DNA of 20,762 nucleotides, taken from Prevotellaceae bacterium UBA1716 (GTDB lineage: Bacteria; Bacteroidota; Bacteroidia; Bacteroidales; Bacteroidaceae). The notes below the pieces were generated by a model. That model was given only the letters and a program-made list of their open reading frames with translations, was not told the origin of the DNA and searched no databases. Every line of letters begins with the position of its first letter. The stretch's first letter is position 1. The stretch covers positions 3,295 through 24,056 of the forward strand of contig DCIW01000004.1 in assembly GCA_002317225.1 (NCBI GenBank), given 5' to 3'. A program made the translations under genes and the position numbers. Below, in pieces: positions 8,126-13,897 of the stretch.

Positions 8126-8965
8126 TTATGAGATAATATTATGCTTGTTATTTGAGATCCATTCGGATGGTGAAACGCCTTCTTGAGCCTTGAATGCCTT
8201 TGCAAAACTCTGGTTGTTGGCATATCCACACGTTTCGGCGGCTGCTTGGATGGTGTGGTTAGGATTTAGAATCAGGAGGCGTTTTGCCTCTTCAATGCGT
8301 AGGTAGGTAAGCCATTTGCGGAAACTGCCTGCTTTGGTACGCTTCTCCAGATAATAGTGGAGTGATGCGGAGGATAGTCCCATCTGCTTCAATGCTTTGT
8401 CTATGGTGAGTTCCGGATCGGTAAAGTGCCGTTCTGATACCCATTTGAGTATTTGAGGTTCGAATGTCGGAGCGGTTTCTGGCTCTGTGTTTTGTATATC
8501 TTTGGGTTCGGAAGTTTGAATGTCTTCGGGTTCTGAAGTGGTCAGGTCTTGAAGTTCTGAAGCTTGCATTTCTTCAGGTTCGGGGAGAATCAAGTCCTGA
8601 GGTTTCAAATCTTGAGAAATCAAGTCCTGAGGTTTTGAATCTGTTTTACTATATTGTCCAGTCTCTTTCTTTGCCTCTTTCAGCAGATTGATCAATGCAA
8701 TGCAATAGAGCGGCATGATCAGCAGTAGCAGGACTAAATTGATAGCATAGCAGATGGTAGGATTTGTTTCATGATGATGGCTTACGAAATGGATTGCCAT
8801 ATCCAATCCGAGGAGCAGGTTGCAGCATACGAAAAGCCATCGTGATTTTTCGTACACTACAGATCGAACCTTGCCGCGATGGGCTACCGCAAACAGCAAG
8901 GCAATTGCTATCAATGCTATGGCACCAACTATCCAAGTGACAGTTTTTATATTGGATTCAATCAT
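8126..8965 (-). CDS. Membrane-tethered AraC-family transcriptional regulator
   Basis: The 279-residue product has three likely transmembrane helices (about 9-28, 43-62 and 71-93), a hydrophilic linker (about 101-172) rich in Glu, Pro, Gln and Asp, and a C-terminal AraC/XylS DNA-binding domain (about 172-275). The second helix-turn-helix is clear: HTIQAAAETCGYANNQSFAKAFKAQEGVSPSEW. This is a one-component design in which DNA binding is held at the inner membrane. The linker holds repeats such as TSEPEDIQ/TSEPKDIQ and KPQDLI twice. The gene precedes the seven-TM gene, a candidate partner. Upstream, a GATATTTG near-consensus -7 box at 9032-9039 could drive it. Target genes are not known; the repeats at 9162-9195 are candidate sites. 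Confidence 0.88.
   Translation of the reverse strand: MIESNIKTVTWIVGAIALIAIALLFAVAHRGKVRSVVYEKSRWLFVCCNLLLGLDMAIHFVSHHHETNPTICYAINLVLLLLIMPLYCIALINLLKEAKKETGQYSKTDSKPQDLISQDLKPQDLILPEPEEMQASELQDLTTSEPEDIQTSEPKDIQNTEPETAPTFEPQILKWVSERHFTDPELTIDKALKQMGLSSASLHYYLEKRTKAGSFRKWLTYLRIEEAKRLLILNPNHTIQAAAETCGYANNQSFAKAFKAQEGVSPSEWISNNKHNIIS
8588..8635. repeat. 18-bp direct repeat inside the AraC-type linker
   Basis: The same 18 bases (AATCAAGTCCTGAGGTTT) occur at 8588-8605 and 8618-8635, a 30-bp period that keeps frame. On the coding strand they give the two KPQDLI peptides of the linker. Confidence 0.8.
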
Positions 8966-9031
8966 ACTTCTTTTTTAGTCCGCAATATGTGTTCTCGCCA
9001 TCATCTTCTATGGCTGTTCCTTACTTGCGTA

Positions 9032-9039
9032 CAAATATC
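9032..9039 (-). promoter_or_regulatory. Possible -7 box of the AraC-type gene
   Basis: GATATTTG on the minus strand differs from TAnnTTTG at one base and lies 67 bp before the ATG. No -33 element is visible at the usual distance. It overlaps TGCGTACA (9026-9033), the outer motif of the palindrome at 11287-11321. Confidence 0.35.
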
Positions 9040-9161
9040 GTAAAAAAAATGCCATCTTCCTTCTTTTTAAGAATAAAACTCATAAAACATGTAAAACTTT
9101 TCTTCTTTACCTCCGATTTTGCCCTAAACAGGCACTTTTTACTCTAAAAAAAACATTTTGA

Positions 9162-9195
9162 ACGCAAAGTGCAACAAAATGCACGCATAGTGCAA
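9162..9195 (+). promoter_or_regulatory. Candidate AraC-type operator: 13-bp direct repeat with 21-bp period
   Basis: ACGCAAAGTGCAA (9162-9174) and ACGCATAGTGCAA (9183-9195) match at 12 of 13 positions and are 21 bp apart, two helical turns. Direct repeats at this spacing, with the proximal copy touching the -33 region, are the known layout of AraC activation sites. The proximal copy ends 21 bp before the -7 box at 9217. That the adjacent AraC-type protein binds here is inference. Confidence 0.5.
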
Positions 9196-9216
9196 AAGAG
9201 TTAGGTGGAAAATACC

Positions 9217-9224
9217 GAACTTTG
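9217..9224 (+). promoter_or_regulatory. Orphan -7 box GAACTTTG
   Basis: GAACTTTG followed by CA matches the window's other -7 boxes (TAACTTTGCA, TACCTTTGCA) except for the first base. There is no recognisable -33, as expected of an activator-dependent promoter. No coding gene follows before the terminator at 9364-9397. Confidence 0.45.
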
Positions 9225-9231
9225 CAACCGT

Positions 9232-9397
9232 AAAAATATATGGTTCGATTAGTTTTATCATCATATCACTAAAAATCGATCTGTCGAAAAGCCTCACACT
9301 CCATCGCACCAAAAAACAATGTGCATAATGGACGCAGAGGATTAATAACTATCATAATCTTGGGTGGCAGATTGCGTGATGCAATTTGCCACTTTTT
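9232..9397 (+). ncRNA. Candidate small RNA upstream of the lipoprotein gene
   Basis: A transcript of about 165 nt is predicted between the -7 box at 9217-9224 and the terminator at 9364-9397. It contains only very short reading frames: a 10-codon frame at 9240-9272 (MVRLVLSSYH) and an 8-codon frame near 9320. It could therefore be a regulatory RNA or a leader peptide. It matches no RNA family I recognise. Both ends are inferred. Confidence 0.35.
9364..9397 (+). terminator. Orphan intrinsic terminator
   Basis: A 12-bp stem (9364-9375 with 9381-9392, one G-U pair) closes a GTGAT loop and is followed by TTTTTC. It points along the plus strand, where no coding gene lies upstream. On the minus strand no T-run follows the stem. 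Confidence 0.7.
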
Positions 9398-9470
9398 CTG
9401 TTCGTATTCTGCTTCGTGAAGAAAACGAGCCTCGTGCGTGCGAATAGCAAAAAAAATGAAACTTCACTTA

Positions 9471-9538
9471 TCTTGAATCATTTATATGTGTCTTGAATTA
9501 GAAAAATGATTGTCTTGAATTGGAATTATCGCTTGATT
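9471..9538 (+). repeat. TCTTGAAT direct-repeat array, about 20-bp period
   Basis: TCTTGAAT occurs at 9471, 9491 and 9513, and a related CTTGATT at 9532. Successive spacings are 20, 22 and 18 bp, so all copies fall on roughly one face of the helix. The array ends about 57 bp before the -7 box of the downstream lipoprotein gene, a usual place for activator sites. Confidence 0.55.
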
Positions 9539-9594
9539 TGCGATTATCATGCATTTTTACGTTCGAAAAACTATGTTGTTTTGATATTAATGTG

Positions 9595-9602
9595 TATCTT
9601 TG
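9595..9602 (+). promoter_or_regulatory. -7 box of the DUF3298-like lipoprotein gene
   Basis: TATCTTTG matches TAnnTTTG exactly and lies 67 bp before the ATG at 9670. No TTTG is at the normal -33 spacing (a TTG lies 16 bp upstream), which would fit activation through the upstream array. Confidence 0.65.
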
Positions 9603-9669
9603 TCGCATAGTTCAGCATCATACTGACTTCCTCCTAATGTAAATTTACTCCTTTAATATATTATCAATC

Positions 9670-10593
9670 ATGAAACGACTCCTTCTTTTTCTCCTTCCTC
9701 TCGCACTCATGACACTCATGGCGTGCAGTAACCATCAGGCAAATAGCGGCGATGACGTTCCGAACGACACCATAGCTGAAGATTCGCTTACCCAGGTAGA
9801 GTCGGTTGGCGAAGTGTCGCTCAAGACCAAGACCTATTCTGCCCATCAACTCTTCAAGTGCCATTTCGGCAGGAAGGTGCTTTATCACGAAAACACAATA
9901 TCCATCGATTGGGTTGAGGATAGTGAAGGCTTCGATCAGGAGGCTCTCGAAAATGCACTCGCCAAGTTTCTGAATATGAAGGATCATAATATAAAGAAGT
10001 ATGTCAACGACTGGGCAAAGAATACCTTTGCTGATGTGGAATATGGCGACGATCTCGCTCCTGTGGCCGAAAAGGATGAGGAAACTCCTGATGATGCCGA
10101 TGACGATATGAACAATGAATCTGAAGATGAGATTATCAATTATCCTCAATATAATACAGATTGCTCGTTGGAAGTCAACTACATACATCGTGATGACAAT
10201 CTTCCTATATTCGCTTTCCGTAAGTCGATTATTGAGAATAACGGATGCGGACTCGGCTCATGCATCTTCATGGGTTATGATAATCTCACCTTCGACTATA
10301 ATCTCAACAGGGTCATCACTCTTTATGACATCATTGCCAATGAAAGCATTGCTCTTCGCGAACTCAAGAAGCAGCAAATCGGTGCTGAAGACTATGCGTG
10401 TATCTCGGGTTTGGATGATCTTAAGGAACTTCCAGCAGACTTCTACATCACAGGCGATGTAATCTATTGCTGCTTTTCCAAGTACGAGATTGCATGCGGT
10501 ATGGATGGATGTCCAAGTATCGGGTTCAGTGTGAAAAAGCATCCGGAAATGCTCACCGACTACGGCAAGGCCCTCTTCGGACTTGATCCGTAA
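9670..10593 (+). CDS. DUF3298/RsiV-like lipoprotein
   Basis: The 307-residue product has a lipoprotein signal ending LMAC with the lipidated Cys at 19. A short Asp/Glu-containing spacer follows, then a folded domain interrupted by a very acidic stretch (about 134-154, EKDEETPDDADDDMNNESEDE). The C-terminal half resembles DUF3298/RsiV-type domains: LTFDYNLNRVITLYDII, then LPADFYITGDVIYCCFSKYEIACG, the usual place of FYIT...F.YYEIAPYA. Unlike most members it is Cys-rich, with Cys in NGCGLGSC, YCC, IACG and GCPS. Known relatives include extracytoplasmic parts of anti-sigma factors that bind lysozyme and many lipoproteins of unknown role. A terminator follows at once, so the gene is probably transcribed alone from 9595. 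Function unknown. Confidence 0.75.
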   Translation: MKRLLLFLLPLALMTLMACSNHQANSGDDVPNDTIAEDSLTQVESVGEVSLKTKTYSAHQLFKCHFGRKVLYHENTISIDWVEDSEGFDQEALENALAKFLNMKDHNIKKYVNDWAKNTFADVEYGDDLAPVAEKDEETPDDADDDMNNESEDEIINYPQYNTDCSLEVNYIHRDDNLPIFAFRKSIIENNGCGLGSCIFMGYDNLTFDYNLNRVITLYDIIANESIALRELKKQQIGAEDYACISGLDDLKELPADFYITGDVIYCCFSKYEIACGMDGCPSIGFSVKKHPEMLTDYGKALFGLDP

Positions 10594-10653
10594 TCCCTTA
10601 AACCTCAATCTTTTTGTTTCGCAATGTAATGGTTTTTGTAAAACCCGAATGAT

Positions 10654-10686
10654 AAAGAGTCCGGCTTCACAGCCAGACTCTTTTTT
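10654..10686 (+). terminator. Intrinsic terminator of the DUF3298-like gene
   Basis: AAGAGTC at 10655-10661 pairs with GACTCTT at 10676-10682. A C-A mismatch is followed by GGCT pairing with AGCC around a TCAC loop. The stem runs into six T (10681-10686), 61 bp after the stop codon. Confidence 0.85.
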
Positions 10687-11286
10687 CAATTAATACTAAT
10701 ATCTTTTAAAACTTAATTTTTTCTGAACTATCACAGTCCGTTTATGAAACAATATTACTTAAAAAATACATAAAAAATCATTACCTTTTAATATATTGTG
10801 AATGCAATAATCGTATATGCTATAAAGAGTTGCATCAAGAATAGTGTGGACTTTCCTACACTAAACATCTGCCGATGACTCTTGGTGTGGAGATTGAATT
10901 GAATCAATCATGAGTGATATTATGCATCCCCCAACTGAAATACTAATCATCTCTCATATTTTTTTGTGGGATTTGATATCCCCTTGTTTTGAATATTTAT
11001 GCAAAATTACTCTTTTCCCCCAATACATAATGTGTCTTGAGTATAAAATGTGTATGTTTCCCCCAAAATAGGTGTTCGTTTCCCTATGAATCATTTAAAA
11101 TGTGGACAAAAATCCATATTCTACCATCAAAAACACTGCCAAATGATGCATTTTGGCAGTCCAAAGCCAGTTGAGCCCTTTTCTTCTTCTAATGGAAACA
11201 ATTGTTAATAATATTAAAAAACAACGATAGCCATCACTATTACTTTCTACAAATTGTGAGGGTAGGGAGGGGCAAATCATGAATAA

Positions 11287-11321
11287 TGCGTACAGTTTGT
11301 GAAGTTCACAAAATGTACGCA
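11287..11321. promoter_or_regulatory. 35-bp near-perfect palindrome, candidate operator
   Basis: Two 17-bp arms (11287-11303 and 11305-11321) around one central base match at 16 of 17 positions; the exception is G11295 opposite A11313. The outer half-sites are TGCGTACA and TGTACGCA; the inner core is TTGTGAA-G-TTCACAA. The centre lies about 59 bp before the -7 box at 11363, so near -73 from the expected start, a usual distance for an activator. No T-run suggests a terminator. Confidence 0.7.
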
Positions 11322-11362
11322 ATGTTTTCATTTGGTGTCCATCGTGTCTACTTTTATTGCCG

Positions 11363-11370
11363 TACCTTTG
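11363..11370 (+). promoter_or_regulatory. -7 box of the phosphatase lipoprotein gene
   Basis: TACCTTTG followed by CA matches the consensus exactly. No -33 TTTG lies at the normal spacing; the nearest, at 11331, is 28 bp away. The expected leader is about 135 nt and contains the tandem repeat at 11384-11445. Confidence 0.7.
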
Positions 11371-11383
11371 CAGAAAAATCGGA

Positions 11384-11445
11384 ACGATACGCTTCGCTAC
11401 GATACGCTGGTGCTACGATACACTTCGTTACGATACGCTGGCGCT
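11384..11445 (+). repeat. Four tandem 15/16-bp units in the phosphatase leader
   Basis: ACGATACGCTTCGCT (11384-11398), ACGATACGCTGGTGCT (11399-11414), ACGATACACTTCGTT (11415-11429) and ACGATACGCTGGCGCT (11430-11445) alternate CTTCG and CTGG types at 15, 16, 15 and 16 bp. They are GC-rich against an AT-rich background and lie inside the predicted 5' leader. Confidence 0.85.
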
Positions 11446-11512
11446 ACAATAACTAGAATAAACTAAAAAACTTATAAACTTAAAAACTCAAAAAACTCAA
11501 CAAATATCGATT

Positions 11513-12760
11513 ATGAAAAATGTAAAAGTATTAGTCTTTCTGTCGCTCATGAGCGCAGGAATGGCAATGGTAACAAGTTGTTCAAACGACAACGATGTAG
11601 AAGAACAAACATTACAACAAAACCTGTTCGGCGTTACTCTCGATGCTTCAAATCACAAGTTGACAGGTAGGATTTCATCAGTCAACACCGATTGCGATGT
11701 CGCTTCGGTTAGTTCGTATGGCGAGATGGTGCTCGGTTTCAAGACTGCAGATCTTAATAAGGTAGGCATCGAGTATGGCGACCTTGTGGATGTCACGGTA
11801 GGCGATGATATCGTACTTCAAGACGTGCCTTTTGTCACAAGTTTCAATGAGGTGGCACTCTATTCGCCTTGCCTTTGCGACTACAATGCTACAGGGCAGT
11901 CACTCTCGCTTGGTATGGGCAATGGCGATTTCTCCGTACGAGTAGGAGGCAAAACGGGCGATACAGTTACTATCACACTCAAGTCGAAGGGTGGATACAA
12001 GGCAATGCAGGAGTTGCTTAAGTCATCTTATGGTTACGATCCAAAGGCCTACAAGTCGGATGAGATGTTTGCTAATTTCCGCGAGATGACCACTTCGGGC
12101 ATGGCACCCAAGACCTGCTATCGTTCGGGCAACCCACTCAATTGTGTAGATAACAAAGTGCGTTATGCCTATGTCGACCGCCTCGCAGCACAAGTAGGAA
12201 TAGCGACTGAGTTAGACCTCGCCGACACCCCCGACAAGATAGCTCAGTATCGTACCACAGCAGGTTATGAGTCAACTTATTGTCTCTCGCTCTACGATAA
12301 CCAGAATACCGCTACCCTTGGACTTACCGCAGATGCCTTCTCCGACAAGTTTATGACCAAACTCGCCAGCGGATTGGAGTTTATGGCATCACACGATGCC
12401 CCATATCTCATCCATTGCAACGAAGGCAAGGACCGTTGTGGATTCGTAAGCATGTTGTTGCAGTCGCTTGCGGGAGCCACATACAGCGAGGTAGTCGAAG
12501 ACTATATGATGACATTCTACAACCTCTGCTTTATCGAAAAGGATTCCGAAAGCTACAATTTGCGTAAGCAGTACTCCATCGACCGTATGGTGTGGCTGAT
12601 GGGCCATCTTGATGAAGCCGCTCATCCTACATCCATCGATTGGAGTCACATCACTCCCGAAAAGGTAGATCTCCATGCAGCAGCCCACGACTACATTATC
12701 AAGTGTGGTGTCAGCGAGTCCGACTGCAACAAACTTGAGAAAAAGCTCAGAGGTATGTAA
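11513..12760 (+). CDS. Secreted tyrosine-phosphatase-family lipoprotein
   Basis: The 415-residue product has a lipoprotein signal ending VTSC, with the lipidated Cys at 23, followed by SNDNDVEE. Its acidic start hints at surface export. The C-terminal half (about 185-380) is a cysteine-dependent phosphatase: NFREM at 188 and CYRSGNP at 202 match the entry motifs of the Y_phosphatase3 group, and the P-loop HCNEGKDRCG gives catalytic Cys302 and Arg308 (Cx5R). Asp233 or Asp236 in ELDLADTPD is a candidate for the acid/early motif. The N-terminal part (about 40-160) is beta-rich with GDLVDVTVGDD, VPFVTSFNEV and GKTGDTVTITL, and looks to me like the C-terminal domain of SAM hydroxide adenosyltransferases (DUF62). 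The substrate could be a phosphoprotein or phosphoinositide; the sequence does not say. Transcribed alone, with its own terminator. Confidence 0.88.
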   Translation: MKNVKVLVFLSLMSAGMAMVTSCSNDNDVEEQTLQQNLFGVTLDASNHKLTGRISSVNTDCDVASVSSYGEMVLGFKTADLNKVGIEYGDLVDVTVGDDIVLQDVPFVTSFNEVALYSPCLCDYNATGQSLSLGMGNGDFSVRVGGKTGDTVTITLKSKGGYKAMQELLKSSYGYDPKAYKSDEMFANFREMTTSGMAPKTCYRSGNPLNCVDNKVRYAYVDRLAAQVGIATELDLADTPDKIAQYRTTAGYESTYCLSLYDNQNTATLGLTADAFSDKFMTKLASGLEFMASHDAPYLIHCNEGKDRCGFVSMLLQSLAGATYSEVVEDYMMTFYNLCFIEKDSESYNLRKQYSIDRMVWLMGHLDEAAHPTSIDWSHITPEKVDLHAAAHDYIIKCGVSESDCNKLEKKLRGM

Positions 12761-12769
12761 TAAATAATG

Positions 12770-12802
12770 AAGGTTGCAGGCGATGTGCTTGCAACCTTTT
12801 TT
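12770..12802 (+). terminator. Intrinsic terminator of the phosphatase gene
   Basis: A 12-bp stem (12770-12781 with 12787-12798, one G-U pair) around a GATGT loop runs into TTTTTT (12797-12802). It lies in the 53-bp gap between convergent genes; on the minus strand the T-run is interrupted, so it favours the plus strand. Confidence 0.88.
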
Positions 12803-12813
12803 ATTCTCTTTGT

Positions 12814-13686
12814 TTATAGACCTTTCTTCCCGATCACGCTGTTGATTACAATTCCGGCAATGGACATGCCGAAGATGGAGGTGATGTGGCAGAGCGAACC
12901 ATTTATTTGAGCCTTTGTGGAGCACCATTCGTGTTCTACGAGGCGTTGGTCGCCCGGTGCATCATATACGGCGGAGTCTGTGCCTCGTTCTCCACTGAGC
13001 AGTTTTGCTTTAGGACAGAGGCAGCCACCAGTACCACAAGCATGGTTCTCTCCCATGTTCTGCATTGGAGGTTCTTCGCTATATACGCAGAGGAACTTGC
13101 GCGAAGGGAAGGTCTTCTGCTTTTTGAACTTATTGCGGATGGCACGTGCGAGTGGGTCGCCCTTGACTTTCCAAAATTCTGCCTTACGGATCATGAATGG
13201 GTCGGTGCGGAGTGCTGCACCCATGGATGAGATGAAGGTGATGTGTTTGGGGAGGGCAGTGGCACGCAGGATAAGGTCTGCTTTCTCTGCAAGTGAGTCG
13301 ATGGCATCGATGATGAAGTCGTACTCCTCCATGTGGAACGAATCGGCAGACTCTGCGTTGTATATTTTCTGCAAAGCAACGATTTCTGCATCAGGATTGA
13401 TTTCGAGAAGACGTGTGCGGAGTGCTTCTACCTTTACCTGCCCCACAGTCTTGCTTGTCGCCATGAGTTGGCGGTTGCAGTTAGTCACGCATACACGGTC
13501 CGAATCAACTATCGTGATGTAGCGAATACCGCTTCTGACCAGTGCCTCAGCACACCACGAACCAACACCGCCCAATCCGAATATCAATACACGGACTGTC
13601 TGGAGCTTCTCGAGATTCTCCATGCCCAACAGGAGCTCAGTACGACGCTGTGCCCCCCTTTCCCAATTGGTTATATTTTTATCCAT
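12814..13686 (-). CDS. tcdA: tRNA threonylcarbamoyladenosine dehydratase-like ThiF-family protein
   Basis: The 290-residue product is an E1/ThiF-type ATP-dependent adenylyltransferase. The nucleotide loop GLGGVGSW is at 37-44, then IVDSDRV (Asp61, Asp63), NCNRQLMA (70-77) and DFIIDAIDS (123-131). ERGAQRRTELLLG near the N-terminus and GAALRTDPF are typical of TcdA/CsdL, which dehydrates t6A37 in tRNA to the cyclic form. Relatives are about 230-270 residues. Here an extra segment of about 45 residues (about 212-258) follows VYSEE and contains CGTGGCLC plus Cys255, before the conserved NGSLCHITSIFGMSIAG end. I infer that the Cys cluster binds metal or is redox-active. It lies downstream of a tRNA gene and its terminator; no clear promoter is visible. 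Confidence 0.85.
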   Translation of the reverse strand: MDKNITNWERGAQRRTELLLGMENLEKLQTVRVLIFGLGGVGSWCAEALVRSGIRYITIVDSDRVCVTNCNRQLMATSKTVGQVKVEALRTRLLEINPDAEIVALQKIYNAESADSFHMEEYDFIIDAIDSLAEKADLILRATALPKHITFISSMGAALRTDPFMIRKAEFWKVKGDPLARAIRNKFKKQKTFPSRKFLCVYSEEPPMQNMGENHACGTGGCLCPKAKLLSGERGTDSAVYDAPGDQRLVEHEWCSTKAQINGSLCHITSIFGMSIAGIVINSVIGKKGL

Positions 13687-13721
13687 AAACTTTTAGTCCT
13701 TGTTTTGGGGAAAATGTTAAG

Positions 13722-13756
13722 AAAAAAGGACCTGCAATTTTCTTGCAAGTCCTTTT
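13722..13756 (-). terminator. Intrinsic terminator of the tRNA gene
   Basis: On the minus strand AAAAGGAC at 13756-13749 pairs with GTCCTTTT at 13731-13724; TGCAA pairs with TTGCA inside, after one mismatch. A T-run (complement of 13722-13727) follows. It begins 10 bp after the tRNA 3' end. Confidence 0.82.
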
Positions 13757-13765
13757 CTCTAAAAG

Positions 13766-13839
13766 TAGCGTGGGGGGGTCACGATCCCTCGACCTCCGGA
13801 TTATGAATCCGACGCTCTAACCAGCTGAGCTACCACGCC
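13766..13839 (-). tRNA. tRNA with CAT anticodon (elongator Met most likely)
   Basis: The 74-base gene folds fully. The acceptor stem GGCGTGG/CCACGCT ends with G1-U72 and discriminator A. The D arm is GCTC...GAGC with loop AGCTGGTTA. The anticodon arm is TCGGA-TTCATAA-TCCGG, and the T arm is GAGGG-ATCGTGA-CCCCC with one A-C mismatch. CCA is not encoded. It lacks the G-C-rich anticodon stem of initiators, so it is elongator Met, or Ile with modified C34. The T loop has A54 and T58 instead of T54 and A58. It has its own promoter and terminator. Confidence 0.93.
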
Positions 13840-13857
13840 ATTTTTCGTTAGCGAGTG

Positions 13858-13888
13858 CAAAGGTAAGACATTATTTTGAACTGACAAA
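13858..13888 (-). promoter_or_regulatory. Promoter of the tRNA gene
   Basis: On the minus strand TTTG (13885-13888) is followed after 19 bp by TACCTTTG (13858-13865) and CA. The mature tRNA begins 19 bp further on. This is the best consensus promoter in the window. Confidence 0.85.
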
Positions 13889-13897
13889 GGATTTGGG

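Larger units (their letters stand above)
8966..9669. other. 704-bp divergent intergenic region with repeats, candidate sRNA and promoters
   Basis: This region separates the AraC-type gene (minus) from the DUF3298-like lipoprotein gene (plus). No credible protein gene is seen on either strand; the longest framed candidates in the orphan transcript are 8-10 codons. It holds a weak minus-strand -7 box (9032-9039), a 21-bp-period direct repeat (9162-9195), an orphan plus-strand -7 box (9217-9224), an orphan terminator (9364-9397), a TCTTGAAT array (9471-9538), and the -7 box of the lipoprotein gene (9595-9602). Confidence 0.7.
10594..11512. other. 919-bp intergenic region before the phosphatase gene
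   Basis: I see no convincing protein gene here. It holds a terminator (10654-10686), a small hairpin (10843-10862), three CCCCCAA motifs starting at 10928, 11017 and 11060, a possible minus-strand -7 box TAATTTTG (11002-11009), the motif ATGTGTCTTGA (11030-11040, also at 9486-9496), a 35-bp palindrome (11287-11321), the -7 box of the phosphatase gene (11363-11370) and a GC-rich tandem repeat in its leader (11384-11445). Confidence 0.65.

Noticed and set aside
10838..10866. Minus strand reads TAGGAAAGTCCACACT, similar to the first conserved region of RNase P RNA
   Set aside because: The rest of an RNase P RNA (about 300 nt more and the ACAGAA-type region) is missing. The match is explained by a short hairpin, AGTGT/ACACT.
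10878..11009. Possible minus-strand promoter TAATTTTGCA with a 29-codon frame downstream
   Set aside because: No -33 element, no family resemblance and no good terminator; too weak to list as a gene.
10928..11066. CCCCCAA motifs at 10928, 11017 and 11060 as a regulatory array
   Set aside because: Spacings of 89 and 43 bp are irregular and the motif is short; too little to support a site.
11095..11331. 78-codon minus-strand frame (MKTLRTFCELHKLYALF...)
   Set aside because: No promoter or family resemblance; its start region overlaps the 35-bp palindrome, and it runs against the phosphatase promoter. I regard it as chance.
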